A DNA stretch of 12,021 nucleotides from Choanephora cucurbitarum (Eukaryota; Mucoromycota; Mucoromycetes; Mucorales; Choanephoraceae). Made by a program: the position numbers and the translations under genes. The notes beneath the pieces are model-generated. The model was not told the origin of the DNA. It was given only the letters and a program-made list of their open reading frames with translations, and made no database searches. The DNA is taken from assembly GCA_025331435.1 (NCBI GenBank), contig JAIWNI010000308.1:1-12021 (forward strand), given 5' to 3'. This document shows, piece by piece, positions 1-8,758 of the stretch (its first letter is position 1; the number at the start of each line of letters is the position of its first letter).

Positions 1-162
1 TGAGAAGGAAAGAAATGAAAAAAAGTATATCCTTTATATACTTAATTTAATGTGGCGATTATAAAAATTTTCTAGACCACTCTAATTAGTAATCATGACT
101 CAACCGTAAAAATATTTTTTGAAGAGCATTGCTGTAATTGAGACTTAAATTTTTTAAAAGTA

Positions 163-231
163 GTTGGCGAGATTCGAATTTGCGGCCTTACTTAACAAGG
201 GCACTTGCCTTAACCGCCATCCCAAAACGCC
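163..231 (-). repeat. tRNA-like relic or SINE head
   Basis: Read on the minus strand this segment looks like a decayed tRNA. It has a D-arm-like stretch (GGTTAAGGC), an anticodon-like hairpin with stem CCCTT/AAGGC around the loop GTTAAGT (anticodon TAA if real), and a B-box-like AAATTCGAATC in T-loop position. A run of T follows within about 10 nt, as at a polymerase III terminator. Against a working tRNA, the 5' GGCGTTT and the 3' CAACTAC do not pair as an acceptor stem, the T stem is mismatched, and no long variable arm is present although the D arm looks Ser/Leu-like. A tRNA pseudogene or the head of a tRNA-derived SINE fits best. Confidence 0.35.
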
Positions 232-858
232 TTCAAAGCTTGTGTAAATCATTAACTGAAACAAGCCAGCTAATAAATACATAATCACGAGACCAAAACC
301 TCAAATCAGGCGACTAAAACAAAACCTTCACTTTCAAGATTTTAAATTCTAGTGCTGACAGAGTACCATAGATCCGCCCGCGAAAACTATTGAAAACAAA
401 AACTTGTCAATTTCACCAAAAACAATTCTTTTCAAACTTCCTGTAGATCTTTTCTTCATCTATTAAATTATAGCCACCCATTACAAACAGCATCTCTTAT
501 CGAAGTGGTTTTAATTCAATTCTTAGCTTTTCATTTTTCCTGACACACAGCTGGCGGTGTGCGGGTGAACAGTCACCCCGTAGCTGAGTTTGATTTGCGC
601 TCTAGTGTCTGACTCTGCAGAAGACTTTTATGGTGTCAGAAATTAACACAAAATTCAACTGTGATTGATAGTCATTATTTGAAGCATAGATTTGAACATA
701 TCAAAATGTCATAATATGCTTGGGAAGAAAAAGAGCATTCGAACCTTAGCATCCTAATTCATATCGGTTCAAGACCCAAGCCGCAACCATTATATATTCC
801 TAATGAAAGGAAAGAACTTCTACTTTAACATAAACATAGGTGCCCTTGTGATCTATAA
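232..858. other. AT-rich stretch without a recognised gene
   Basis: No open frame of useful length or recognisable motif was seen. The only local structure is a small hairpin near 563-578, GGGTGA and TCACCC around a 4-nt loop, inside a short GC-richer patch (about 540-610). Nothing supports a function. Confidence 0.5.
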
Positions 859-1222
859 ATACAACTAACGACTCGATACGCTAACTATTCTTTGCGCATT
901 GTTAGGAGCATTGTTGCATACAAAAAAAGTTACGAAAGAGAGAATCTTGCCGCACGCCAGAACGCCAAAGAAGCTTGGACTCTCTGAGCCTCTTAACACT
1001 TGCTCGTCCACCATCTTTTACATTCTAGGCCAAGCTTCACCTTTCACTTAATACTTGCGACGGCTTGCAGATTTCTTCTTTGTTGACTTCAATTGCCAGG
1101 ATACCAACATTCGACTCTCTAAAGGGCATTATCAGGTGGAATTTAGTTATCTTCTTTTAACAGCTTTCAATACCATTACTGTTGCTGCTTTGTTGTGGGT
1201 TGCTCATGCGATGATGTCTTGA
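859..1222 (+). pseudogene. Two orphan coding-like frames, origin unknown
   Basis: Two neighbouring plus-strand frames have protein-like composition. The first (859-987) is charged and helix-prone and contains the peptide LRIVRSIVAYKKSYEREN. The second (1052-1222) is in another frame and contains a hydrophobic stretch, YLLLTAFNTITVAALLWVAH, that could be a membrane segment. Neither has a convincing start codon, both end in stops, and no clear GT-AG intron joins them. I do not recognise a family. They could be broken exons of one membrane protein, or chance frames; in DNA this AT-rich, open stretches of 40-60 codons are not rare. Confidence 0.15.
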
Positions 1223-2657
1223 GAATTTAGCTTTAGAAAGTATGGGTGGCGGTGCATGACCGTTTTTAGTTCGCGCAGGCGTTTTTGTGGTCAGTTTCAA
1301 TAACGAACGAGACCTTATTCAGCTAAATAGACAGTTCAACTTCCTAAAAAGTAAGTTTAAGCTGATTACGGTTCTGGAACAAGATGATAACAACAAGATA
1401 ACTAGATTCTTGCCTGCCAAGAGTACGCATTCAACAAATGGTAGCAGATACTGATCGATGACCGATGTTTTGTGAAGATTGTTGCCCATAAATTACTTCC
1501 TGCAACTTTTCTTGCCACAACATTATTCTTCTTTCTTAGGCCATCAATTGTAAGTTCACACAGTGGCAATATAATTTTAGCCGTAAGGTCACCTTTTTCC
1601 TGTTCATATTTTTTGTCATATTTTTTTATTATAAACCAAAATATACACAGTATACATCTACTTGATCTCATCCTTTTTTATGATAGTAAACCGCATTCTT
1701 AATCTAAAAGAATTCTAATAGCAAATCGTCATTAAACTCCAGAAGAGGTAAGAAGCACACTGTTATTCTGAATCCCAAATGACTATAATCAACGAAAGAA
1801 AAAAGGTGCATTATTAGTGTTTTTCTGCCGTTTTATAACAGTTGTAACATGAGTTTATTCTAGGCAGATACTGCCTGTGCATAATTTAACTTAAGTTCAG
1901 TACTTTTGGGTGACGAAGCAGATTTCAACAATAACTGTGAACAAAGGTGATAATTACCGAAAAGAGACATATTTAGAAGTTAGAATGTAACACTTATATT
2001 GAGATATAATCAATAAAAATGAGAAAAACTATGATGCACAAATATCATGATGTTATAGAGTAGATATAAGAAAAAAAATTAAACAAGACAAGAGAAAGAC
2101 TCCAGAGACACATATATTATATAGCAATTTATATAGCGCACTAGGGCACATTTTCAGCAGTAAGAGGTTAAAAATTATGGTTAACTGGGGGTCCATGAAC
2201 ACCTTATATATTTTGAGCTAGTGATATAGTAGAGAGCGTTGGAATATGGATGGTACTAAATCCCTTAAATGGAAATCAAAAATGAGTGAATAAATGGGGT
2301 TTAAAGTGTAGCGATTTATGCCCGTTGAGTGTAAAAATCATCTTTTTTCTAAAATCATATACCAATATTAGTTTAATCGATAAACCGCTAGCTTAAGATT
2401 TGTGAGGTCGCCAGCTGGTATTGTGAACTTTAAATTTTTGAGTTTTGTATCTTTTCTCGATAATTCTGTTGTGCGGCCCGGATTCTTGCGCGGCTCGGTG
2501 TACAACAGTTATCAGTATTTAAAACTGTTGTTGGGATGCATCTATGAGCTGTTTCTTCTTTTTGTATTGCGAAAGGATAATATAGACACTGAAAGTAACC
2601 CCATCCATCAAAATTTCAATGATTCATCCATCAACACTTCCTTTTCGGGTACTTTTA
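1223..2657. other. AT-rich stretch without a recognised gene
   Basis: About 1.4 kb of AT-rich DNA in which I see no supported gene. Small overlapping frames on both strands near 1402-1702 are low-complexity and contradict each other. No terminal repeats, RNA gene or tandem array was found. Homopolymer A and T runs are frequent, as in fungal intergenic or decayed transposon DNA. Confidence 0.45.
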
Positions 2658-2790
2658 GACTGGCCGACCTACTCGCTACGCTCGCTTACGGCCGCCGTCG
2701 CCTGCGGTTTCGATCCTGGCAACCCCTCCTCCACACACCACCACACCCACCACCACCCAACCACCACCCAACCCCCACATACACACATAG
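2658..2790. repeat. GC-rich island followed by a C/A tract (possible G-quadruplex)
   Basis: Inside AT-rich DNA, 2658-2720 is abruptly GC-rich, with reiterated CGCTACGCTCGCTTACG-type words. It is followed by about 60 nt with no G at all, built from units such as ACCACCACCCA. On the minus strand this tract carries runs of 5, 3, 3 and 3 G separated by 2, 8 and 7 nt, which is close to the usual G-quadruplex pattern. The tract also resembles the irregular C1-3A telomere repeats of yeasts, though nothing else suggests a telomere. It may be a fragment of a dispersed GC-rich repeat. Confidence 0.4.
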
Positions 2791-2916
2791 AATTCAAGTT
2801 AAAATGAGTCAACGTCAGATTGTAGTCTAAAAAATGATTATATTTGCTATTTATAGTAGTATTTCGGGATAAATGATATTATCTATATAGCTATCAGTGC
2901 ATGATGTTTGTTGATT

Positions 2917-4190
2917 CTATGATTCAGGTTCAAGTAAGACGTGTATTCCTTGTAGGTTGGTAGATCTAGAAAAAGCGACATATAATTGTCCGTGTTTAAA
3001 AAGATGTGATCTAAGATCGATTCAGACATTTGTTAAGGACTGGCCTTCTGACTTATTTATAGTCATAGCAAAGCTTAGCTTAATAGGAAACTGTTTTCTT
3101 GACAGAATAAACGGATAATCGTCTTCAAAAGTAGTAAGAGTTATTCTAGGAATAAACTTGATTTGCTAATTGCCATCATTTTGATCATTCATAACTACAA
3201 CTTCAAGCACATATTGACCAATGTTTTTGATGATGAGTCTTGTACCATTGCATAGGCCTCTTTGTGGGTTCAGATTTCTAAGTAGCATTACAATACAGCC
3301 TACTTTTAAGGTCAACTTAGCAGGAGGAAAGTTGCCTGGATTGAGCGTTTGCAAGTACTCATTTGAAACTCGATAGAGTTCGTTGTTACTGTTTTCCTCA
3401 TCAGAATAATCAGCTTTATCTGCAGAGATAAAAGTGACAGGTTCTCCAGGCATCAAGTTGAGCACTTCTTCATTGATTGAATCTACCACACTATTCTTAG
3501 AAGTAAGAAGGCTTGGATTGTCAAGTGCTTATGTAAGGCTCTCAGAAGAATACACCTTGGCAATTATATCAGTTAAATCATGCACTTTTGATATGTATTG
3601 AGGGAGAGGTATCCTTGCATTTTGCATTCTAGTATTGTAGGTCATCAAGTAGAGCCATTTTTTGAAATGGACATCGTTCGATGAAATGCCTACTACACGC
3701 ATATTCATGTGAAGACGAAGAACATGAGTTTGACGCCAAATGTATGAATGCTTGATAGAAGTTTCTACAATAGAAGTTCTAGTTCAATTCTTGATAACAG
3801 GAGGAATCTGGGCAAAATCGCCACCCAAAACAACAGGAATACCACCAAAAAGCGACTGATTACTGCAGAAATTTCTTAAAGTACGATCGACAGCTTCAAA
3901 GCATGCCTTATTTTGCATAGGAACTTCGTCCCAAATGATCAAAGATGTTTGGCGAAGTAATTCGGCCAATTTACCATTCTTTTGAATATTGCATGTCGAT
4001 GACTCGTTCAGCTTGAGAGGAATTTTGAATCGAAAATGAGAGGTACGCCCTCCAGTCAAAAGCAGAGAGACAATACCAGACGAAGCGACGCACAAAACAA
4101 TTTTCTTTTGACCTCTCAAGTAATTGCATAAAGTATTGTAGACAAAAGTCGGATCAGTGAAAGAGTTTGGCCGGCAAAAAGTGAAAATTT
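2917..4190 (-). pseudogene. Helitron-type Pif1 helicase, C-terminal half, inactivated
   Basis: The minus strand encodes, in a single frame, the helicase half of a Helitron transposase (superfamily 1B, Pif1-like), which in active elements unwinds DNA during rolling-circle transposition. Motifs in order: TFVYNTLCNYLRGQKKIVL just after the Walker A site; FKIPL; Walker B LIIWDEVPM; motif III GGDFAQIPPV; LRLHMNMRV; NPQRGLCNGTRLII; AMTINKSEGQSL; HGQLYVAFSR; then a natural-looking TAG at 2917-2919. Premature stops lie at 3784-3786 (TGA), 3529-3531 (TAA), 3166-3168 (TAG) and 3022-3024 (TGA). The Walker A loop is replaced by RPNSFTDPT and lacks the catalytic Lys. Homology fades above about 4190, and the Rep nuclease domain is absent. 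No frameshift is needed over 1.2 kb, so decay looks mostly substitutional. Helitron termini were not identified. A host PIF1 is less likely given the GGDFAQ and NMRV sequence style. Confidence 0.85.
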
Positions 4191-4290
4191 CAAATGTCGC
4201 CAAACTGTGCATGAACAAAGTAGGGACAAAAAAACGCGGATAGAATTAAGTCCCGGTCTTCTAGGACGACTAGACGTTGAGAAAACTAAT

Positions 4291-4301
4291 CACTACAAAA
4301 A
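4291..4301 (+). repeat. Left terminal inverted repeat of element 1
   Basis: CACTACAAAAA, directly preceded by the target duplication AAT (4288-4290). It continues into a longer A run that the right end does not share. Confidence 0.8.
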
Positions 4302-4307
4302 AAAAGG

Positions 4308-4560
4308 TGTCTGTTTTATGGTAGTTACATTGTGTAACTGACATAAAACAGACATGTGAGGTTTCAGACATAAGATGCCATCAAACTGACAGTTTTAGTT
4401 ACAGCTGAAACCATCCATAAAACAGACAGTTTTCTAAGCAGAGAAAAAACTGTCAGTTACAGACCTTATCTGCCATCAAACTGGCAGTTACTTTATGTCA
4501 GTTTCATGGTGTTTCTGCCATGAATATACCACTTTCTTTTGTCTGTTACAGGCCTATTCC
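4308..4560. repeat. Subterminal palindromic repeat array of element 1
   Basis: Short motifs alternate in orientation: TGTCTGTTTTATG at 4308-4320 and its complement at 4342-4354, a further copy near 4413-4425, AAACTGACAGTTT near 4384-4396, and several CTGTCAGTTAC/CTGGCAGTTAC variants. The first pair makes a 47-nt inverted repeat (4308-4354) with a 3-nt loop and only two mismatched pairs. In CACTA elements such subterminal arrays are the binding sites of the element's DNA-binding transposition protein; that role is inferred here. Confidence 0.65.
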
Positions 4561-4626
4561 TCGATCTTGTTTGCTTCTTCAACTGAAACATAGGACATGA
4601 CATTGGCTTAAAAACACCTCTTGTGC

Positions 4627-4745
4627 TTCCTTCGGTCTTTATACTAGCAAACTCCCATAGGCTCTCTCGGGTTACATTTTACACAAACAATTGAAATACA
4701 CTTCTTTACGATTTGACCTTAGTTTAAAGATGTATGCTTTATTTA
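4627..4745. repeat. Block shared with element 2, copy 1
   Basis: This block recurs in the same orientation at 8428-8544. It includes the identical 13-mer TTCCTTCGGTCTT, the identical 19-mer TTGAAATACACTTCTTTAC, and a 28-nt perfect match (4717-4744 against 8516-8543). It begins 336 bp from the left end of element 1. Weaker resemblance continues to about 4980 (for example the C-rich patch 4924-4940 and a following AGCCACA). Function unknown; it marks the two elements as relatives. Confidence 0.75.
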
Positions 4746-5756
4746 GTGATTATTGCTCTATACTATTGGATGCTATTCTAGATTATCACGCATTTGGTAT
4801 TCGGTTAAAATATAATACGAAAAAAGTTTTATATTGTTTAAAATGATTGGTTTATTTAATAATGGATAATACTATATGCGCTAGATCGGATTGCTTCTAT
4901 TCGCTGATCCACTGATGGATATACAGGCCCCCACCCCTTGGTTCCTCTTCACTTCTTTACCCAGCCACAATTGATATACCCAGTACACTCGTTACCATTT
5001 TATCTAAACCATAGCCTCAATCGCTGCACACATACCTTTCGTTCCATAATCATGAAGAATGAGGAAAAGCAGATTTAAAGCTTTTCTTGATCCAATAGAC
5101 AATAGCTTACAGTAAAGGATTGTCTAATGATTATACAAGGAACAATTAGAACAAGCCAATAATACAATTTCTGAAAAACCTTACCTTTTGAATAAATCTA
5201 AGACATCGCTTCACTTCTGAAAGAGAGTATACCGGATGGGATACCTGCTAGTTATGATCATTTAGATACTAGTAATAACTTGAATATTATCAATGTTGAA
5301 CTTACCAAACGACTATCGCCTTGCCGAAAATTTACTTGCCTAACAGTAGATACATAGTACTCGATACTTTGGGAGGTATTTATCAAGACGCAAAGTAATC
5401 ACTTGCTCTCTATACGAAGCATACAAGTAACAAAATTTGGTATATGTTTGGCATTACTATACATTGTTTGATGTTAGTAAGAGTCATTTCTTCTGTTTCA
5501 AGCAAAGATACATACATTGAACCATTAATTGAGAAAGAATAAATGAAAAGGAAAAGAAAGAAAAGAAAAAAGAAGTCGAAAATTTTTAATTGGTTTTTAG
5601 ACCATTCTGATCCGCTCATCACTCAGATCATGGTTCATAAAAATACCGATAGTCTTCAGGAGATAAAAATAGTTTTTCAAGTGCTTAGAAACAAAGATAT
5701 TACTGCACCTTCCTTTTTAATCATTTATCAGTATTTCCATCCTTTCACTTTCGATT

Positions 5757-7020
5757 AGAGATGCTCCTTGTTGCTTTTGCTAGCTTTAGTACTAAAGGCT
5801 TCAGTGGCCAAAATAGACTCAGGGATAGCAAGAAAGATGAACTTACGTCTACTGAGAATAATATGAGACTTATAGATGTCGGTACCTTCCTAATATATCA
5901 TCAGTAAAGAAGTTTGTTCAAGGACAGCTATCTGCCATTCAAAAGAATGAGACAAAGCGAATTGTATTGTACTGGAAGCATTGACTCTTTGGTAACACCA
6001 ACTTTTTTCAGAGCCTGTTTTTTTTTACTTGGTTACAGCCAAAGGAAACTTTCTTTTTTTTAAGTTGTCTTCTCAACATGCTCATGCACGAAAAAAAACC
6101 GCTTTCATCGCGAGATGTATACAACCTGATGAGAAAGAGTAGACTTGATGCCGACACACATACCCAACAATAAAGTTCCACTATCTCATTGTGTGTTTGT
6201 TGCCTTTGTTTACTGCTTTTATTTTGAATATTCTTTTAAGATATAAGAAGTTTACAACTTCACCAAAATCACTTCTTGCAAGACACTGGCAAACTTGTTC
6301 TTCGTAATAAGGTGCAACAGTATTCATTCATGTATGGAACCTTTGGCTAAATAGCCACTCTTCAATTATGTTTGAAATAATATACGAACCAGCAGTTTTT
6401 CCTGCACATCGAAACCTATAGTTAAACACTTTAATGATTCTATGAATGATTGCTTTGTCCGTTCATATCCTCAAGAAGTATATCTATGGTAACAATAGCT
6501 TGCAGTCTGCAGAACAATTTTGGATATGACATAAAATAAATCTATTCAAATACACGTTCCTTTTCTTCTATTGTATTTTTTTAATTTTAATACTATAAGC
6601 TATCATTTTAAAAAATGAATACTACTCATCAACAGAGCCAACATTTTTTGCTGGATATTGAGCTTTCTAATTCTTCTGTCTACATTATTTCTTTGAGAGC
6701 AACAGCTCAACTCGGTACTTATAGAAGCGTCTCTCTTCACGATTCCAAAAAACCAGAAGGTGATCTCATGAGCAACATCATAGCAATAGTTTTACTACTT
6801 TCTTCTTGAATGAGTCGGAGAGTTCTTTGTCTGATATTAAAGAAAGAAAAAAGCATTCCTACAACTGAGATTCAGCACATAAAAGCAACCTTAAAAGACT
6901 AGTAAGTCTTTTATGCTTTGGAGAAAAAAATGAAGACTCTCGACCAATAAAATCAATGGAAGCATCTTTGCATAGACAATTTTTTAGCAGGAAAGATATC
7001 TTCAGTGCTTGAAAATCGGA
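5757..7020 (-). pseudogene. Possible decayed reading frame inside element 1
   Basis: One minus-strand frame shows fewer stops than expected: by hand count about 15 in some 420 codons, roughly half of what this base composition should give. Open runs include segments with RESSFFSPKHKRLTSLLR (about 6900-6940), DKELSDSFKKKVVKLLL (about 6785-6830), RFRCAGKTAGSYIISNIIEE (about 6358-6415) and SDFGEVVNFLYLKR (about 6230-6270). A second frame is also open around 6910-7160, so frameshifts are likely if it was a gene. I recognise no family, and it does not look like the common TNP2 transposase. It may be a host gene piece captured by the transposon, or chance. The frames at 5543-5758 and 6615-6809 on the plus strand are equally unproven. 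Confidence 0.22.
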
Positions 7021-7278
7021 TTTTCAAAATAATTTCGACTTTTTTTTCTCAAGTCAAAAACTGTGAAATATAACGTTCATAAAGCGATGAATATTGGCAG
7101 TAAAGATCTACTTTTTTTTGCATAGATACACTAAGCATAACCTAAAGATGTATCCTCTTCATTTTGAAACAATTTAGAGCTATATTCAACCCACTATTGA
7201 TTTGATGGATAAACCACCCCTATCACAACCCATAAAAAAGACACTTTTTTATGTCTGTTACATGCCTCTCCGACTACA

Positions 7279-7289
7279 TTTTTGTAGTG
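7279..7289 (-). repeat. Right terminal inverted repeat of element 1
   Basis: TTTTTGTAGTG, the exact reverse complement of the left end, directly followed by AAT (7290-7292). Confidence 0.8.
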
Positions 7290-7492
7290 AATTTTTAAGT
7301 ATCAACAAAAACATATGTACAAAACATTTTTTTTCTTTTTGTCGACTTCGTTGATATGGATAGGCTTATGGTAACTGTCAAAATACGCTTAAAATAGCTT
7401 TAAGGTTTTAGAAGACTATTCAGGTATATCTGTGATCAATGCAAAAGGAAAGATGATTTTTACTCTGATTAAAATCAATCTTGTAAAAATTA
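7290..7492. other. Spacer right of element 1
   Basis: AT-rich DNA between the target duplication of element 1 and the divergent tail copies. No gene, motif or repeat was recognised. Confidence 0.4.
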
Positions 7493-7711
7493 TTATTTTT
7501 CAGGCTCCGGTAGGCGTTGTCGTTTGTTAGGTCTGTTGCTATTTACATTGGGCTTGAACTTCCTCTTTTTGTTAGCATTCCAACTTCTTATGAATACCGG
7601 GATTTCACTAGTGTCTGCAAAGTCAATATCAACTTGGTTGTCATCGTTACTAGTATTTATAGGCATGACATTTTTGTCAAGCCTATTGAAGTTGATGAAG
7701 TAGTAAAAGAC
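7493..7711 (-). pseudogene. C-terminal tail copy A (left arm of inverted duplication)
   Basis: The minus-strand frame is open from 7711 to a TAA at 7493-7495, with an internal ATG at 7664-7666. It encodes an acidic stretch (NTSNDDNQVDIDFADTSEIP) followed by a basic C-terminus with KKRKFKP and NKRQR, which looks like a nuclear localisation or nucleic-acid-binding tail. The same layout and motifs (D..V.PI, then IP, then NK.KRKFKP..SN..KR) appear on the plus strand at 7664-7879. That makes a chance frame unlikely. Only the C-terminus of the parent protein is present; the family is unknown to me. Confidence 0.45.
7659..7686. repeat. 28-bp palindrome at the centre of the inverted duplication
   Basis: ATAGGCATGACA and TGTCAAGCCTAT flank a 4-nt TTTT loop; 11 of 12 arm pairs match (only A7665/A7680 fails). 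It sits exactly where tail copies A and B diverge, and both copies begin within it. Confidence 0.7.
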
Positions 7712-7879
7712 TCATTAGAAGATGTAGCTATCGAAGAAGACAAGAATCAAGAACAGCAAGCAGAAGTAGAAATGGCAGACATACCATTAGAGTTAGAGAT
7801 ACGTCTAAAAAAGGAAAACAAACGCAAAAGAAAGTTCAAACCAATTACGTCAAACAAGAGACGCAAAGACTGTACCTAA
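7664..7879 (+). pseudogene. C-terminal tail copy B (right arm of inverted duplication)
   Basis: The plus-strand frame encodes DIFVKPIEVDE, a long acidic and Gln-rich stretch (DKNQEQQAEVEMADIP) and the basic tail NKRKRKFKPITSNKRRK, ending at TAA 7877-7879. It matches copy A on the opposite strand but has about 16 more residues in the acidic part. The frame stays open to 7517 on the left, but that part lies antisense to copy A and carries no ATG, so I do not count it as gene. No promoter or start is visible; it looks like a truncated gene end rather than a complete small gene. Confidence 0.45.
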
Positions 7880-8089
7880 TTTGGTTATGCTCTTTGGAAA
7901 TGCACTTCTTTAGATCCTCTTAGCTTTAGATCAATTCAATAGCCTTGTAAATTATATCATATTCACTTATTTAGTATAGTTATCATCAGCTTAGAAATAG
8001 TATAAATAGCCCAAGTCAATTATATGAATAAACATCATCTTCTATTTACTATAAATTTTTTATTGTATCTTTTAACAGATTAACCACAG
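7880..8089. other. AT-rich spacer left of element 2
   Basis: No gene or repeat was recognised between the end of tail copy B and the putative left terminus of element 2. Confidence 0.4.
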
Positions 8090-8116
8090 CACGTCAAAAA
8101 AATTTTTGGCAGGATC

Positions 8117-8345
8117 CTGTCAGAATCTGGGGGTATCTGACATGTGTCTGACATTGTGAAAATATGTACAACTTTGCGATATAAAATGACAATGTCAGAC
8201 CTCCGCCCCCATCTGACATTGTTCTGACAATTTTCATGCGGACGATAATTGTCAGATTCAGGGGGATCTTACCTGTCATCTGACATGAAAAAAGGCTGTC
8301 AGAATCTGGGGGTTCCTGACAAGTATATGACACTTCTTTACTGTC
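8117..8345. repeat. Subterminal repeat array of element 2
   Basis: CTGTCAGAATCTGGGGG occurs exactly at 8117-8133 and 8296-8312. A variant, TGTCAGATTCAGGGGG, lies at 8250-8265. A C-run counterpart, CCCCCATCTGACA, lies near 8206-8217. Many further TGTCAG/CTGACA cores lie between them in both orientations. The spacing and alternation match subterminal protein-binding arrays of CACTA elements. The motif differs clearly from the TGTCTGTTTTATG motif of element 1. Confidence 0.65.
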
Positions 8346-8427
8346 AGTATCTATGCCTTTCTTTAATACTATTCGTTGAATTTCCTCGATTTTCTTCATT
8401 TCTTTTGCCTTTTTAGACTTTTTGTGT

Positions 8428-8544
8428 TTCCTTCGGTCTTTCGCTGATACATCTCATAGGGTAATTAGCGTTACATTATTACACAATTATTGAAATACAC
8501 TTCTTTACAATTCGTCCTTAGTTTAAAGATGTATGCTTTATTTG
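8428..8544. repeat. Block shared with element 1, copy 2
   Basis: Counterpart of 4627-4745 in the same orientation, with a 28-nt identical stretch at 8516-8543 and a 19-nt identical stretch at 8490-8508. Weaker similarity extends to about 8780, including the C-rich patch at 8741-8750 and AGCCACA near 8777. Confidence 0.75.
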
Positions 8545-8758
8545 GATCATTTCCCTTTCCTTCTTGGGACATCGCCCTTTAGAACATGAATGGTTAAAAA
8601 TAGCTTAAATGACGCGATTAAATATTGGGTTATTCGTTTATATTATTGGTTTATTTCAATAAAAAATTACTATATATAATCCATATGCTACCACGATCTA
8701 TCGATTCATTGTCGCAATACGTTGCTAGATATTACCAGGATCCCCCTCCCTTCCTTAC

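Larger units (their letters stand above)
4291..7289. mobile_element. CACTA-type DNA transposon, complete ends, non-autonomous
   Basis: The left end starts CACTACAAAAA at 4291 and the right end finishes TTTTTGTAGTG at 7289, an 11-bp perfect terminal inverted repeat. AAT at 4288-4290 and AAT at 7290-7292 form a 3-bp target duplication. Both the CACTA terminus and a 3-bp duplication are the signature of the CACTA (En/Spm, CMC) superfamily. Inside each end are subterminal copies of a TGTCTGTTTTATG-like motif: the left array is about 270 bp, and at the right 7231-7262 repeats it in both orientations. The element is 2,999 bp and has no intact frame above about 71 codons, so it cannot encode its own transposase and would depend on one supplied in trans. 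The perfect duplication and matching ends suggest the insertion itself is intact. Confidence 0.8.

Noticed and set aside
1402..1702. Overlapping open frames of 89 and 76 codons on opposite strands
   Set aside because: Low-complexity, mutually exclusive, no usable context or family resemblance; the length is expected by chance in this DNA.
2402..2830. 142-codon plus-strand frame
   Set aside because: It begins at GTG rather than ATG, runs through the GC island and the C/A tract, and shows no conserved domain; it is open mainly because of the odd composition.
2800..4290. Search for Helitron termini (TC start, hairpin plus CTRR end)
   Set aside because: No convincing hairpin followed by CTRR was found on the appropriate side, so no element boundaries are given.
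5410..5758. Opposed 70- and 71-codon frames in element 1
   Set aside because: The plus frame starts with a poly-Lys/Arg run from an A/G-rich tract and the minus one is its complement; neither has a recognisable domain.
6615..6809. 64-codon plus-strand frame in element 1
   Set aside because: Has an ATG but no motif, and competes with the stop-depleted minus-strand frame over the same bases.
8117..8345. CRISPR-like or satellite array
   Set aside because: The repeats alternate in orientation with irregular spacing and lie next to a transposon terminus in a eukaryotic genome; there is no uniform repeat-spacer structure.
8094..8399. 101-codon minus-strand frame
   Set aside because: Lies in the subterminal repeat array; the frame is a by-product of the repeated TGTCAG words.
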